DNA of 8,538 nt from Minisyncoccota bacterium (GCA_938010795.1 CALLVB010000061.1:1-8538); one strand, 5' to 3'. Counted from the first letter of the stretch, positions 1 to 5,186 are shown. Notes: generated by a model from the sequence alone, not told the origin. Numbers and translations are program-made.

Positions 1-215
1 GACCAAAAATTGCAGAAACACTAACAAATGCAGGAGTAGCAACATTTGCAGAACTAGCAAAAACAGACTCTGACAAAATTCAAGAAATTATCACAGACGT
101 ACGAGGATCACACGATTCAGGTACATGGCCTAAACAAGCAGCAATGGCAGCTGAAGGTAAGTGGGATGAATTGAAAACTTGGCAAGACGAAATGGATGGA
201 GGCCTAGAAAAATAA
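1..215 (+). CDS. 3' end of a gene with a C-terminal helix-hairpin-helix tail (probable extended ribosomal protein bL21)
   Basis: The reading frame is open from the left edge (codons begin at position 3) to TAA at 213-215, giving about 70 residues, so the N-terminal part lies outside the window. The visible part begins PKIAETLTNAGVATFAELAK, a helix-hairpin-helix (HhH) core of the kind that usually follows an 'IEGIGPKI' turn. It continues with DVRGSHDSGTWPKQ and ends in KWDELKTWQDEMDGGLEK. From family knowledge, this HhH module followed by a TWPxQAxxAAxGKWDEL segment is a C-terminal extension seen on bL21 (rplU) of CPR and some Bacteroidetes-related bacteria, and on a few other proteins. The L21 core itself is not visible, so the gene name is an inference and no symbol is given. 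HhH modules bind nucleic acid without sequence specificity. The gene converges on the secreted-protein gene to its right, with terminators between them. Confidence 0.6.
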   Translation, partial: PKIAETLTNAGVATFAELAKTDSDKIQEIITDVRGSHDSGTWPKQAAMAAEGKWDELKTWQDEMDGGLEK

Positions 216-243
216 AACAAGCGCACTACCGCGTCAGTTACAA

Positions 244-288
244 GAAAAACACCCTCGCTGTATAGACATACACCTTCGGGTGTTTTTC
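244..288 (+). terminator. Intrinsic terminator of the HhH-tail gene, with two alternative stems
   Basis: Twenty-eight bases after the stop codon there is a short GC stem, ACACC (270-274) with loop TTCG (275-278) and GGTGT (279-283), followed by TTTT. This is a standard rho-independent terminator with a UUCG tetraloop. The same 3' arm can instead pair with a more distant arm: 244-254 and 278-288 are perfect 11-base complements. Because the long stem carries an A-run on its left and a T-run on its right, it could also stop minus-strand transcription. Confidence 0.75.
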
Positions 289-356
289 GTTTACTTCCTT
301 GTATTGCATCTTGTTTAATTATTCTAGTTTTGCACAAAAACATTTTCCAGGTAAAT

Positions 357-386
357 AAAAAGGCCGCTACAAGAGTAGGGCCTTTT
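357..386 (-). terminator. Intrinsic terminator of the secreted beta-strand protein gene
   Basis: Arms AAAAGGCC (358-365) and GGCCTTTT (379-386) are exact complements, and the stem continues as CTAC (367-370) with GTAG (375-378) around an AAGA loop, with one bulged G at 366. Read on the minus strand, the stem is followed by a T-rich tail (TTTTTATTTA). It lies just after the minus-strand stop codon at 396-398. Confidence 0.8.
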
Positions 387-395
387 CACATTTAG

Positions 396-1028
396 TTATT
401 TAAACAGCTTGAATGGCTCCAAACGAACCATTGCGGCCGCTGGTGCATCTTTGCCAAATCCCTCAAACTCAACACCAACAGAAACACCAGGTATATCATC
501 GTGGCTCATCTGCAGGCGTGGCTGATAGATATCAGGCGCATCTGACTTAAGACGGTAAAAACCTGTAGAGAAGAAATTTAACTTCCCAACCTCAAGGTCC
601 TTAGTTGCCCAAACAACACGGATCTGATCGACGTCTGCACCGGAAGCGTATGGAAAATATGTCGCAGTCACAAACTTTGTGCCCGGCACTTTTCCCGTAG
701 CAACACCGAGACCAGCTTTGAACTGACTACCAGGGGTTCCGGTTCCAAATTCAGTTGCCGCGAAGACGGTACCAATTTGGTCGATATTAGCAAGGTCTAG
801 ATTAACGGCATTGTTATTCAATGAAAATCCGTTTGAGGTATCATCGAAAAACGAGTAGCCCGAAAGTTTTCCCTTCCGCCAAGCAACGTCAGCTGTAGTT
901 GTTTGTTGACCATTCTCATTACTGAGAAGCTCAACACCAACATTTACAAAATCATTTGCCGAAGCAGAAGTTGCAATTAAAGCAGTCATTACTGTGATGG
1001 CAACAGTCTTTAAAAGATTAAATTTCAT
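396..1028 (-). CDS. Secreted beta-strand-rich protein, outer-membrane barrel-like, function unknown
   Basis: The product is 210 residues. A classical Sec signal peptide is visible: MKFNLLK, a hydrophobic stretch TVAITVMTALIA, then TSASA with likely signal peptidase I cleavage before NDF (about residue 24). The mature part is rich in Gly, Ala, Thr, Val and aromatics and shows repeated short amphipathic strands with alternating hydrophobic residues (for example FVNVGVELLS, TKFVTATYFPYA, DQIRVVWATK, VSVGVEFEGFG), roughly eight to nine in all. It has no cysteine. This pattern suggests a small beta-barrel or jelly-roll, but I recognise no family and assign no function. The start at 1028 is chosen because GAGGGAG lies 8 bases before it and the signal peptide begins there; the frame extends upstream only through a TTG. 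It has its own consensus promoter and terminator, so it is probably a well-expressed single gene. Positions 421-540 contain 61 G+C of 120 by hand count, above sampled stretches of dnaE. Confidence 0.75.
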   Translation of the reverse strand: MKFNLLKTVAITVMTALIATSASANDFVNVGVELLSNENGQQTTTADVAWRKGKLSGYSFFDDTSNGFSLNNNAVNLDLANIDQIGTVFAATEFGTGTPGSQFKAGLGVATGKVPGTKFVTATYFPYASGADVDQIRVVWATKDLEVGKLNFFSTGFYRLKSDAPDIYQPRLQMSHDDIPGVSVGVEFEGFGKDAPAAAMVRLEPFKLFK

Positions 1029-1036
1029 AGCGGTTT

Positions 1037-1043
1037 CTCCCTC
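1037..1043 (-). promoter_or_regulatory. Shine-Dalgarno sequence deciding the start at 1028
   Basis: The minus strand reads GAGGGAG here, 8 bases upstream of the ATG at 1028. It supports this start over the 30-residue upstream extension of the same frame, whose only start is a TTG at about 1118 located inside the predicted untranslated leader. Confidence 0.75.
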
Positions 1044-1132
1044 GCTTGCATACCAACTCACACGATGTGAATCATATATGTGAAAATTTTTTGGTTCGAA
1101 TCTAACTAAATGTGTCAACGAACTTCTAATGC

Positions 1133-1161
1133 ATTATACTTTTTATTTGACATATTGTCAA
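1133..1161 (-). promoter_or_regulatory. Perfect-consensus sigma70-type promoter for the secreted protein gene
   Basis: On the minus strand TTGACA (1156-1161) and TATAAT (1133-1138) are separated by exactly 17 bases. Transcription should begin near 1126, giving a leader of about 98 bases before the ATG at 1028. The leader can form small hairpins: GTTCG/CGAAC arms at 1119-1123 and 1094-1098, and a 5-bp stem at 1058-1070. It also holds a 7-base direct repeat (TTCACAT on the minus strand, at 1078-1084 and 1065-1071). A fully consensus promoter implies strong constitutive expression unless a regulator acts. Confidence 0.85.
1147..1161. repeat. Perfect 6-bp inverted repeat formed by two facing TTGACA boxes
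   Basis: The sequence TTGACA-TAT-TGTCAA is a perfect inverted repeat, directly downstream of the rnhB stop codon. Its right arm is the -35 box of the minus-strand promoter above. Its left arm is a plus-strand TTGACA with TAAAAT 18 bases further on (1171-1176), a possible weaker promoter that would run antisense into rnhB. It has no T-tract, so I do not call it a terminator of rnhB. It could be an operator or a chance overlap of two -35 boxes. Confidence 0.5.
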
Positions 1162-1175
1162 TATATTGTCTAAAA

Positions 1176-1829
1176 TTATAAGTACTTAGTGAGCCAGGTT
1201 TTTCGGTGAAGATCGGAGGTGCCATGTTCTTTAATCGCCTTGATGTGCCCTGCTGTTCCATATCCTTTATGTTGTTCAAATCCATATTTTGGATCATTAA
1301 TGCCATACTCTTCCATGATTTCATCTCGTGCAACTTTGGCGATTACAGAAGCGAGTGAAATAGCAAATACCTTACCATCACCTCCAATAATCGTTTTTTG
1401 TTTGTAGTATGTTGCTGGTGCCTTAAGTGACCCATCTAAAAAGATGTAATCTGTCGGTGTCAGCCCATCCTTTTGAGCAATTTTAAGAGAGCGTTCTATT
1501 CCCTCCCTAAGACAAAAACTAATCCCCTCTTTATCAATTTTCCCAGCAGACCCATATTGAATCGTGTAATTGATAAGCCCTTTGTCTTGGAGTTCTTGTG
1601 CAGTTTTTGCAAATAGTCTTCTCTTATTAACATGAACCTTTTTAGAATCATTCATGCCGTCAAAATATGCTGTGATGTTTTGGTGGTCTTTGGCCTTATA
1701 CCACACAGCACACACGGCAACAGGACCCGCAACGGGGCCTCTACCCACCTCATCAATACCCACAATCATTCCATCTGAACGTAATGCTTTAGTGAGTGTA
1801 CTCTGATAGTCAGGTTTATGTTTTTTCAT
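1176..1829 (-). CDS. rnhB: Ribonuclease HII
   Basis: The 217-residue product is a cytoplasmic, divalent-metal-dependent endonuclease that cuts the RNA strand of RNA-DNA hybrids and begins ribonucleotide excision repair at single embedded ribonucleotides. The family signature GIDEVGRGPVAGPV is at residues 24-37, giving catalytic Asp26 and Glu27 and the GRG substrate-recognition motif (29-31). The third acidic residue is Asp132 in FLDGS, and the fourth is probably Asp151 in IGGDGK, followed by the conserved ISLASVIAKVARDEIM (157-172). The C-terminal signature HKGYGTAGH...HRKTW is present. Length is typical of the family. The gene begins 33 bases after the truB stop, so it is probably the last gene of the mreB-mreC-truB transcript, with a possible promoter of its own just upstream. 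No Shine-Dalgarno sequence is seen before the ATG at 1829. Met21, directly before the catalytic block, is an unlikely alternative start. Confidence 0.96.
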   Translation of the reverse strand: MKKHKPDYQSTLTKALRSDGMIVGIDEVGRGPVAGPVAVCAVWYKAKDHQNITAYFDGMNDSKKVHVNKRRLFAKTAQELQDKGLINYTIQYGSAGKIDKEGISFCLREGIERSLKIAQKDGLTPTDYIFLDGSLKAPATYYKQKTIIGGDGKVFAISLASVIAKVARDEIMEEYGINDPKYGFEQHKGYGTAGHIKAIKEHGTSDLHRKTWLTKYL

Positions 1830-1840
1830 TCTTACTAACT

Positions 1841-1849
1841 ATTGTATCA
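1841..1849 (-). promoter_or_regulatory. Possible extended -10 promoter for rnhB
   Basis: The minus strand reads TGATACAAT, an extended -10 (TGn plus TACAAT), ending 11 bases before the rnhB ATG. No good -35 is found at 16-18 bases. If used, the transcript would have a leader of only about 5 bases. The form closely matches the dnaE promoter (TGATATAAT), which is why it is listed, but rnhB may simply be read through from truB. Confidence 0.4.
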
Positions 1850-1862
1850 ATAATTACCAGTA

Positions 1863-2687
1863 TTAAAATAATTTTGTCCAAAACTTCATTGGTCCGATTT
1901 TTTTAAATCTACCCATTTTGGTTCTATGGATTGAGAATGCAAGTCCCTCGTAGCCTAATCCCTGTGCTATATCTTGTGCAAGTGTTCTCATATACGTCCC
2001 AGATGTACAAATACATCTAAATCTAAGAATATAAAAATCTTTCTCCCCCGTCTGTGTTTCTAATTCTGAGTATCTTTTTCTAATTTCTGGACGCCGGAAA
2101 TCATTTCCTAATGCCTTTGTGTGTTCTGTGACTGGTTTAATGGACTCAATCTTATCTCTCATGATGCTGAACAGGTCAACCGACAAAACAGTTCTCGTTT
2201 CTATGTGCGTAATTTCAAAAATCTCAACATCTTTAGTTGGCAATTCTATCTCATCGAGTCGTCCCTCAAGAGCATATTTAAAAAGTGGTGTTCCGTTCAC
2301 TGTCTTGGATGAGAATGGTGGATATGGAATTGTTCGTTTCCCTGATAAATTTTGAACAATAGGTTTGAGTGCCTCACCTGTTGGAGCCGAGGTGGGTTGT
2401 TTGTCACCCAATGTAGCCATACCAAGTACATCACCCGTGTCCGTACTCATTCCCACAAGCACTTCAAATTCATACTCTTTGTCTAGTGCAGTGTAATTAC
2501 CTTGCTTTTTACATTCCTCCCCCACAAGAACCAAAAGTTTCCCAGAAGCCAATGGATCCAAACGACCAGCATATGACAGAGGCACTGCTGCATAGGCATG
2601 ATTCTCTGCTTTGAAATTATCAAGCACCTCTAGTGGTGTCTCTCCAACTTCTTTATTCAGTATCAGATACTTCGGTAATTTCATCAT
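1863..2687 (-). CDS. truB: tRNA pseudouridine-55 synthase TruB
   Basis: The 274-residue enzyme isomerises uridine 55 in the T-loop of tRNAs to pseudouridine in the cytoplasm. Visible motifs in order are the N-terminal strand PKYLILNKEVGETPLEVL, the catalytic block SYAGRLDPLASGKLLVLVGE (38-57) with nucleophile Asp44, KEYEFEVLVGMSTDTGD (70-86) with Tyr72, the substrate-pocket segment PPFSSKTVNGTPLFKYALEG, and the C-terminal CTSGTYMRTLAQDIAQGLG (227-245) with Arg234. The Gly-Arg-Leu-Asp core is intact, so activity is expected. A charged insertion of about 50 residues precedes the last motif, and no clear PUA RNA-binding domain follows it. The reading frame overlaps the end of mreC by 35 bases. 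Two tandem ATGs (2687 and 2684) are possible starts, without a Shine-Dalgarno sequence, so translation is probably coupled to mreC. Confidence 0.95.
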   Translation of the reverse strand: MMKLPKYLILNKEVGETPLEVLDNFKAENHAYAAVPLSYAGRLDPLASGKLLVLVGEECKKQGNYTALDKEYEFEVLVGMSTDTGDVLGMATLGDKQPTSAPTGEALKPIVQNLSGKRTIPYPPFSSKTVNGTPLFKYALEGRLDEIELPTKDVEIFEITHIETRTVLSVDLFSIMRDKIESIKPVTEHTKALGNDFRRPEIRKRYSELETQTGEKDFYILRFRCICTSGTYMRTLAQDIAQGLGYEGLAFSIHRTKMGRFKKIGPMKFWTKLF

Positions 2688-3471
2688 TAGTGTATGCCCG
2701 GTATGGGGTGGTTACGATCACGTCAACAGACTCAATGTTTACGGGTACTTTTGCAAAAACTTTTTTGAAACTATCTTGAGGATTAAAAGAAACCTCAGAG
2801 ATAATTCCTGTTACGTATACCTCATATCCAGGAAGTGTGAGTGCATCACCTTCTGATACTTCGAAGTCTCGAGGCACGTCTACTCTCATAGTCCCTCCTC
2901 CTTGTCCTACTATTTCAAAGAGTGTTTCGTTAAGATTCATAAACGTATTGTTTTGTGGAGCAGAAAATAGCAACGTCTTTGCTCCTGTGTTATTTACTCG
3001 AACAACCTGCCCAAGAGCAATAAAGTCAGAAAAGAGTGTGAGATCTCCCAAAGAGACCCCATCATCAGAACCTGCATCAGTAGTATAAATATCATATGGA
3101 CTAAATGGAGGCTTCTTAATAACACCAGCAGCGATTTTCTGCAGGTCTTCTGCTCTACCAAGGAGCCGTGTGAGGTCTTGATTACGATCTTTAAGCGCAG
3201 CGAATGCAACACCATCTACTCGAACCTGATCGAGTTCTTGTTGTAACGCTTTGTTTGTCTCAATCAGGTCTTGTTTATCTACGGTTGCCACAGACACAAA
3301 ATCTCGTGCACCATTAGTTGTTGCCACTACGCCTGAACCCACCGAAGCAACTGTTCCTCCCAGCAGCATAAATATTCCAAGCGCTATCCCAAATAGAAAA
3401 AGAGCCCCAATTGTTTTGAGCCAAAAGTTTTTTCTCTGTTGTCTTTTCTTACTGGATAATCGGTAACTCAT
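2653..3471 (-). CDS. mreC: Rod shape-determining protein MreC (divergent)
   Basis: The 272-residue protein is predicted to be a bitopic membrane protein that links the MreB filament to the wall-elongation enzymes. A basic cytoplasmic tail (SSKKRQQRK) leads into one transmembrane helix at about residues 17-38. Then come a small-residue linker, a coiled coil at about 65-105 (DLIETNKALQQELDQV...LKDRNQDLTRLLG) and a beta-rich extracellular domain from about 112. That domain has the MreC pattern PPFSPYDIYTTDAGSDDGVSLGDL and a later VSEGDALTLPG strand pair. Sequence drift from textbook MreC is considerable, but topology, length and position directly after mreB make the call firm. It starts 23 bases inside the end of mreB, with no Shine-Dalgarno sequence, and ends 35 bases inside truB. 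No mreD, rodA or PBP2 gene follows, unlike the usual mreBCD order. Confidence 0.9.
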   Translation of the reverse strand: MSYRLSSKKRQQRKNFWLKTIGALFLFGIALGIFMLLGGTVASVGSGVVATTNGARDFVSVATVDKQDLIETNKALQQELDQVRVDGVAFAALKDRNQDLTRLLGRAEDLQKIAAGVIKKPPFSPYDIYTTDAGSDDGVSLGDLTLFSDFIALGQVVRVNNTGAKTLLFSAPQNNTFMNLNETLFEIVGQGGGTMRVDVPRDFEVSEGDALTLPGYEVYVTGIISEVSFNPQDSFKKVFAKVPVNIESVDVIVTTPYRAYTNDEITEVSDTE

Positions 3472-4528
3472 TGTCGTATGATACTAATGTTTCTTCGTAC
3501 TCATCGAGGTTTTCAAGAATTACCCCGGTACCTCTCGCTACAGCTGTCAGAGGATCAGCCACAATGTGTACTGGTACTTTAATTGCTTGTGAAATATATT
3601 TATCAATACCATCAATAAGTGCTCCTCCTCCTGAGAGATAAATACCTGAACCGATAGTGTCAGAAAGGATCTCTGGTGGTGTAGTCTCAATAACTCCTTT
3701 GATAGAGTCGAGGAGTGTCTCAACAGAAGCCTCCATTGCCTTTCTGATATCTTTGTCAGTTACCATCATTTCTTTTGGTAGCCCTGAGATCAAATCCCGT
3801 CCTCGCATCTTACCTTTTTTAACCTCTTGTTTTTCGATTACTCGACCAACAGCCATCTTAAGGTCTTCAGCGGTTTTCTCTCCAATAAGTACTTTGTACG
3901 TATCTCGCATGTACGTAATGATATCTTGGTTAAATTTATCACCAGCAATTTTAATATTCTTCGAATTTACAATTCCTCCCAGTGAAATAACAGCAATATC
4001 TGTTGTTCCCCCTCCTATATCAATAATAATAGTCCCCTTCGCTGCTTTCACGGGTAGCCTATCTCCAATTGCTGCTGCCATTGGCTCTTCAATAATATAT
4101 ACCTCTCGTGCTCCAGCGTCTGTTGCAGCATCCCGAACGGCTCTAGTTTCTACGTTGGTAATTCCTGATGGTACTCCAACAATCACCCGTGGACCCATCA
4201 GTTTCCCATATTCTTTTTCTGCTTTATTAATAAGATACGCGATCATTTCTCCAGCTACTTCAAAGTTTGAAATAACCCCATCAATGATTGGTCTCTCTGC
4301 TGTAATATGTGCGGGTGTTCTACCGAGCATTTCCTTTGCTGATGATCCTACCGCAACAACACGGTTTGTTTTTTTATTTAAAGCCACTACTGATGGTTCA
4401 TCAATTACTACTCCTTTCCCTGCTAAATAGACAAGCGTATTTGCTGTTCCAAGATCAATTCCTATGTCGTTTGAGACAAGTCTAAATAGTTTATTTTTTA
4501 ATTTAATCAATGAAGATGGAGATTCCAT
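3449..4528 (-). CDS. mreB: Rod shape-determining protein MreB (actin-like)
   Basis: The 359-residue protein is an actin-family ATPase whose membrane-bound filaments guide cell-wall elongation. The phosphate-1 loop is DIGIDLGTANTLVY (21-34). The MreB hallmark VPSGITNVETRAVRDA...GAREVYIIEEPMAAAIG spans 119-155, phosphate-2 is IIIDIGGGTTDIAVIS (167-181), and the adenosine motif GSGIYLSGGGALIDGIDKYI is at 293-312. All are intact. A short amphipathic N-terminus (LIKLKNKLFRLV) could serve as the membrane-binding helix. The start at 4528 is chosen because the conserved N-terminus begins there and an extended -10 promoter ends 10 bases before it; the frame stays open a further 34 residues upstream, but these cover the promoter and a terminator hairpin. 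There is no Shine-Dalgarno sequence. The 3' end overlaps mreC by 23 bases. Confidence 0.96.
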   Translation of the reverse strand: MESPSSLIKLKNKLFRLVSNDIGIDLGTANTLVYLAGKGVVIDEPSVVALNKKTNRVVAVGSSAKEMLGRTPAHITAERPIIDGVISNFEVAGEMIAYLINKAEKEYGKLMGPRVIVGVPSGITNVETRAVRDAATDAGAREVYIIEEPMAAAIGDRLPVKAAKGTIIIDIGGGTTDIAVISLGGIVNSKNIKIAGDKFNQDIITYMRDTYKVLIGEKTAEDLKMAVGRVIEKQEVKKGKMRGRDLISGLPKEMMVTDKDIRKAMEASVETLLDSIKGVIETTPPEILSDTIGSGIYLSGGGALIDGIDKYISQAIKVPVHIVADPLTAVARGTGVILENLDEYEETLVSYDNELPIIQ

Positions 4529-4538
4529 AATGTATACA

Positions 4539-4567
4539 ATAATAGCAGGAAGAGTCGTCTTTTCCAA
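4539..4567 (-). promoter_or_regulatory. Promoter of the mreB-mreC-truB(-rnhB) operon, giving a near-leaderless mRNA
   Basis: On the minus strand TTGGAA (4562-4567) and TATTAT (4539-4544) are 17 bases apart, and the -10 is extended by TGC directly before it. Initiation 6-7 bases after the -10 would fall near 4532, leaving only about 4 bases before the ATG at 4528. The promoter lies immediately downstream of the terminator of the 81-residue gene, so the operon appears transcriptionally insulated from its upstream neighbour. Confidence 0.7.
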
Positions 4568-4584
4568 CAAATTACCTGTATGAG

Positions 4585-4606
4585 AAAAGCGCGCCATAGC
4601 GCGCTT
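4585..4606 (-). terminator. Intrinsic terminator of the 81-residue protein gene
   Basis: AAGCGCGC (4587-4594) and GCGCGCTT (4599-4606) form a perfect 8-bp GC-rich stem around a 4-base loop. On the minus strand it is followed by TTTTCTC, a short T-tract. It begins 11 bases after the TGA stop of the 81-residue gene and sits between that gene and the mreB promoter. Confidence 0.7.
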
Positions 4607-4617
4607 CACTTGAAAGA

Positions 4618-4863
4618 TCACAAAGTCCATATGAGACCGTATTGTCGTGCTTCTTCGTAGCTCAGATATGCCTCAGTATATACAGGTGCATCACTTCTCA
4701 TATCTAAGCCTTGTTTGTATGCCTTCTCAAATCCAAGAAGGCTATCAGGCAGATCTGTACCGGCAACACCACATTGCCACGCCCAGTGTCTTTTAAAGAT
4801 TCCCATAACTCCCCACGTGACAACGAGGCAAGCCATCATTACTACTGTTATAGAAAATTTCAT
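4618..4863 (-). CDS. 81-residue membrane-anchored or exported protein, function unknown
   Basis: The product begins MKFSITVVMMACLVVTWGVMGIF, one hydrophobic segment at about residues 4-23. It is followed by a basic FKRHW junction and a soluble tail of about 55 residues rich in Tyr, Glu, Asp and Trp (ending AYLSYEEARQYGLIWTL). The tail could lie outside the cell if the segment is an uncleaved anchor or a signal peptide. Cys12 lies in MMAC, which is only a poor match to a lipoprotein box; Cys31 is the other cysteine. No family is recognised. The start at 4863 is fixed by a full AGGAGG 7 bases upstream; an in-frame ATG 8 codons earlier lies upstream of that sequence. The gene has its own terminator and stops with TGA, whereas every other complete gene here except the 41-residue one uses TAA. 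It sits between the 41-residue membrane gene and mreB, so a role in the envelope is possible but unproven. Confidence 0.75.
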   Translation of the reverse strand: MKFSITVVMMACLVVTWGVMGIFKRHWAWQCGVAGTDLPDSLLGFEKAYKQGLDMRSDAPVYTEAYLSYEEARQYGLIWTL

Positions 4864-4870
4864 GTGTTTT

Positions 4871-4876
4871 CCTCCT
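4871..4876 (-). promoter_or_regulatory. Full AGGAGG Shine-Dalgarno sequence deciding the start at 4863
   Basis: The minus strand reads AGGAGG with 7 bases before the ATG at 4863. It is the strongest ribosome binding site in the window and contrasts with the core genes next to it, which have none. Confidence 0.85.
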
Positions 4877-4917
4877 GCCTCTAGCATATCAAATAGTCCG
4901 TGTTTTTTCTACATAAT

Positions 4918-4942
4918 AAAAAGGCGCCTCAAGTCGGCACCT
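4918..4942 (-). terminator. Intrinsic terminator of the 41-residue protein gene
   Basis: On the minus strand AGGTGCC (4942-4936) pairs with GGCGCCT (4928-4922) across a 7-base loop, followed by TTTTTATTAT. One pair is G-U on this strand but would be a C-A mismatch on the plus strand, which points to minus-strand use. It lies about 20 bases after the TAG of the 41-residue gene. Confidence 0.8.
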
Positions 4943-4962
4943 CTCACTTTTTGTTTAACATA

Positions 4963-5088
4963 CTATTTGATACCGCTCAGGTCTTGCTCCTTATTGGAAT
5001 CTAATCTCCGGGCTTTTGGTTTGGAAAACTTATTTACAATCAGAAGCAGTAACATAAAAAGTCCTATACCAAGTAACGTCTTGATCAT
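4963..5088 (-). CDS. 41-residue single-span membrane miniprotein, function unknown
   Basis: This short frame encodes 41 residues: MIKTLLGIGLFMLLLLIVNK, then KFSKPKARR, then an acidic/polar tail ending DLSGIK. Residues 4-18 form one strongly hydrophobic helix followed at once by a basic cluster, so a membrane protein with its C-terminus in the cytoplasm is likely by the positive-inside rule. Support for a real gene comes from its surroundings: a GAGGGG Shine-Dalgarno sequence 7 bases before the ATG, an intrinsic terminator about 20 bases after the TAG stop, and a plausible TTGACT-17-TATTGT promoter upstream. It is divergent from dnaE and lies directly upstream of the 81-residue membrane gene. 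No homologue is recognised. Single-span miniproteins often associate with larger membrane complexes, but no partner can be named. Confidence 0.7.
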   Translation of the reverse strand: MIKTLLGIGLFMLLLLIVNKFSKPKARRLDSNKEQDLSGIK

Positions 5089-5095
5089 ATCTATT

Positions 5096-5101
5096 CCCCT
5101 C
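5096..5101 (-). promoter_or_regulatory. Shine-Dalgarno sequence of the 41-residue protein gene
   Basis: The minus strand reads GAGGGG, 7 bases before the ATG at 5088. It is a main argument that this very short frame is translated. Confidence 0.65.
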
Positions 5102-5157
5102 AATTAAGAATTTTTGTCTTTTTTACACGCTCGACAAAATTAAAGCGACTATAAATT

Positions 5158-5186
5158 ACAATACTCATGATACATCTGTAAGTCAA
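5158..5186 (-). promoter_or_regulatory. Possible promoter of the 41-residue protein gene
   Basis: On the minus strand TTGACT (5181-5186, five of six consensus bases) is followed after 17 bases by TATTGT (5158-5163, four of six). Initiation near 5151 would give a leader of about 60 bases. It lies back to back with the dnaE promoter in the 138-base divergent intergenic region 5089-5226, in which I see nothing else that is distinct. Confidence 0.5.

Noticed and set aside
1058..1070. TCACA-CGA-TGTGA as a CRP-type operator
   Set aside because: The half-sites are in the reverse order and spacing of the CRP consensus and lie downstream of the predicted start of transcription; it is only a small hairpin.
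1029..1118. N-terminal extension of the secreted protein by 30 residues
   Set aside because: It would start at a TTG inside the predicted leader, places the signal peptide internally, and bypasses the GAGGGAG site before the ATG at 1028.
1147..1161. Inverted repeat as a terminator of rnhB
   Set aside because: The stem is A+T-rich and is not followed by a T-tract on the minus strand.
3657..4430. A 257-codon open frame on the plus strand opposite mreB
   Set aside because: It is antisense to fully conserved MreB motifs, is low-complexity (Ser/Ile/Pro rich), and has no promoter or ribosome binding site.
4529..4630. N-terminal extension of MreB by 34 residues
   Set aside because: It spans the terminator of the 81-residue gene and the mreB promoter, has no family similarity, and overlaps the upstream stop region.
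4618..4863. 81-residue product as a lipoprotein
   Set aside because: The residues before Cys12 (VMMA) are a poor lipobox, so a membrane anchor or signal peptide is the safer statement.
4715..5107. A 130-codon plus-strand open frame between mreB and dnaE
   Set aside because: It runs antisense to the 81- and 41-residue genes and across their terminator, with no ribosome binding site.
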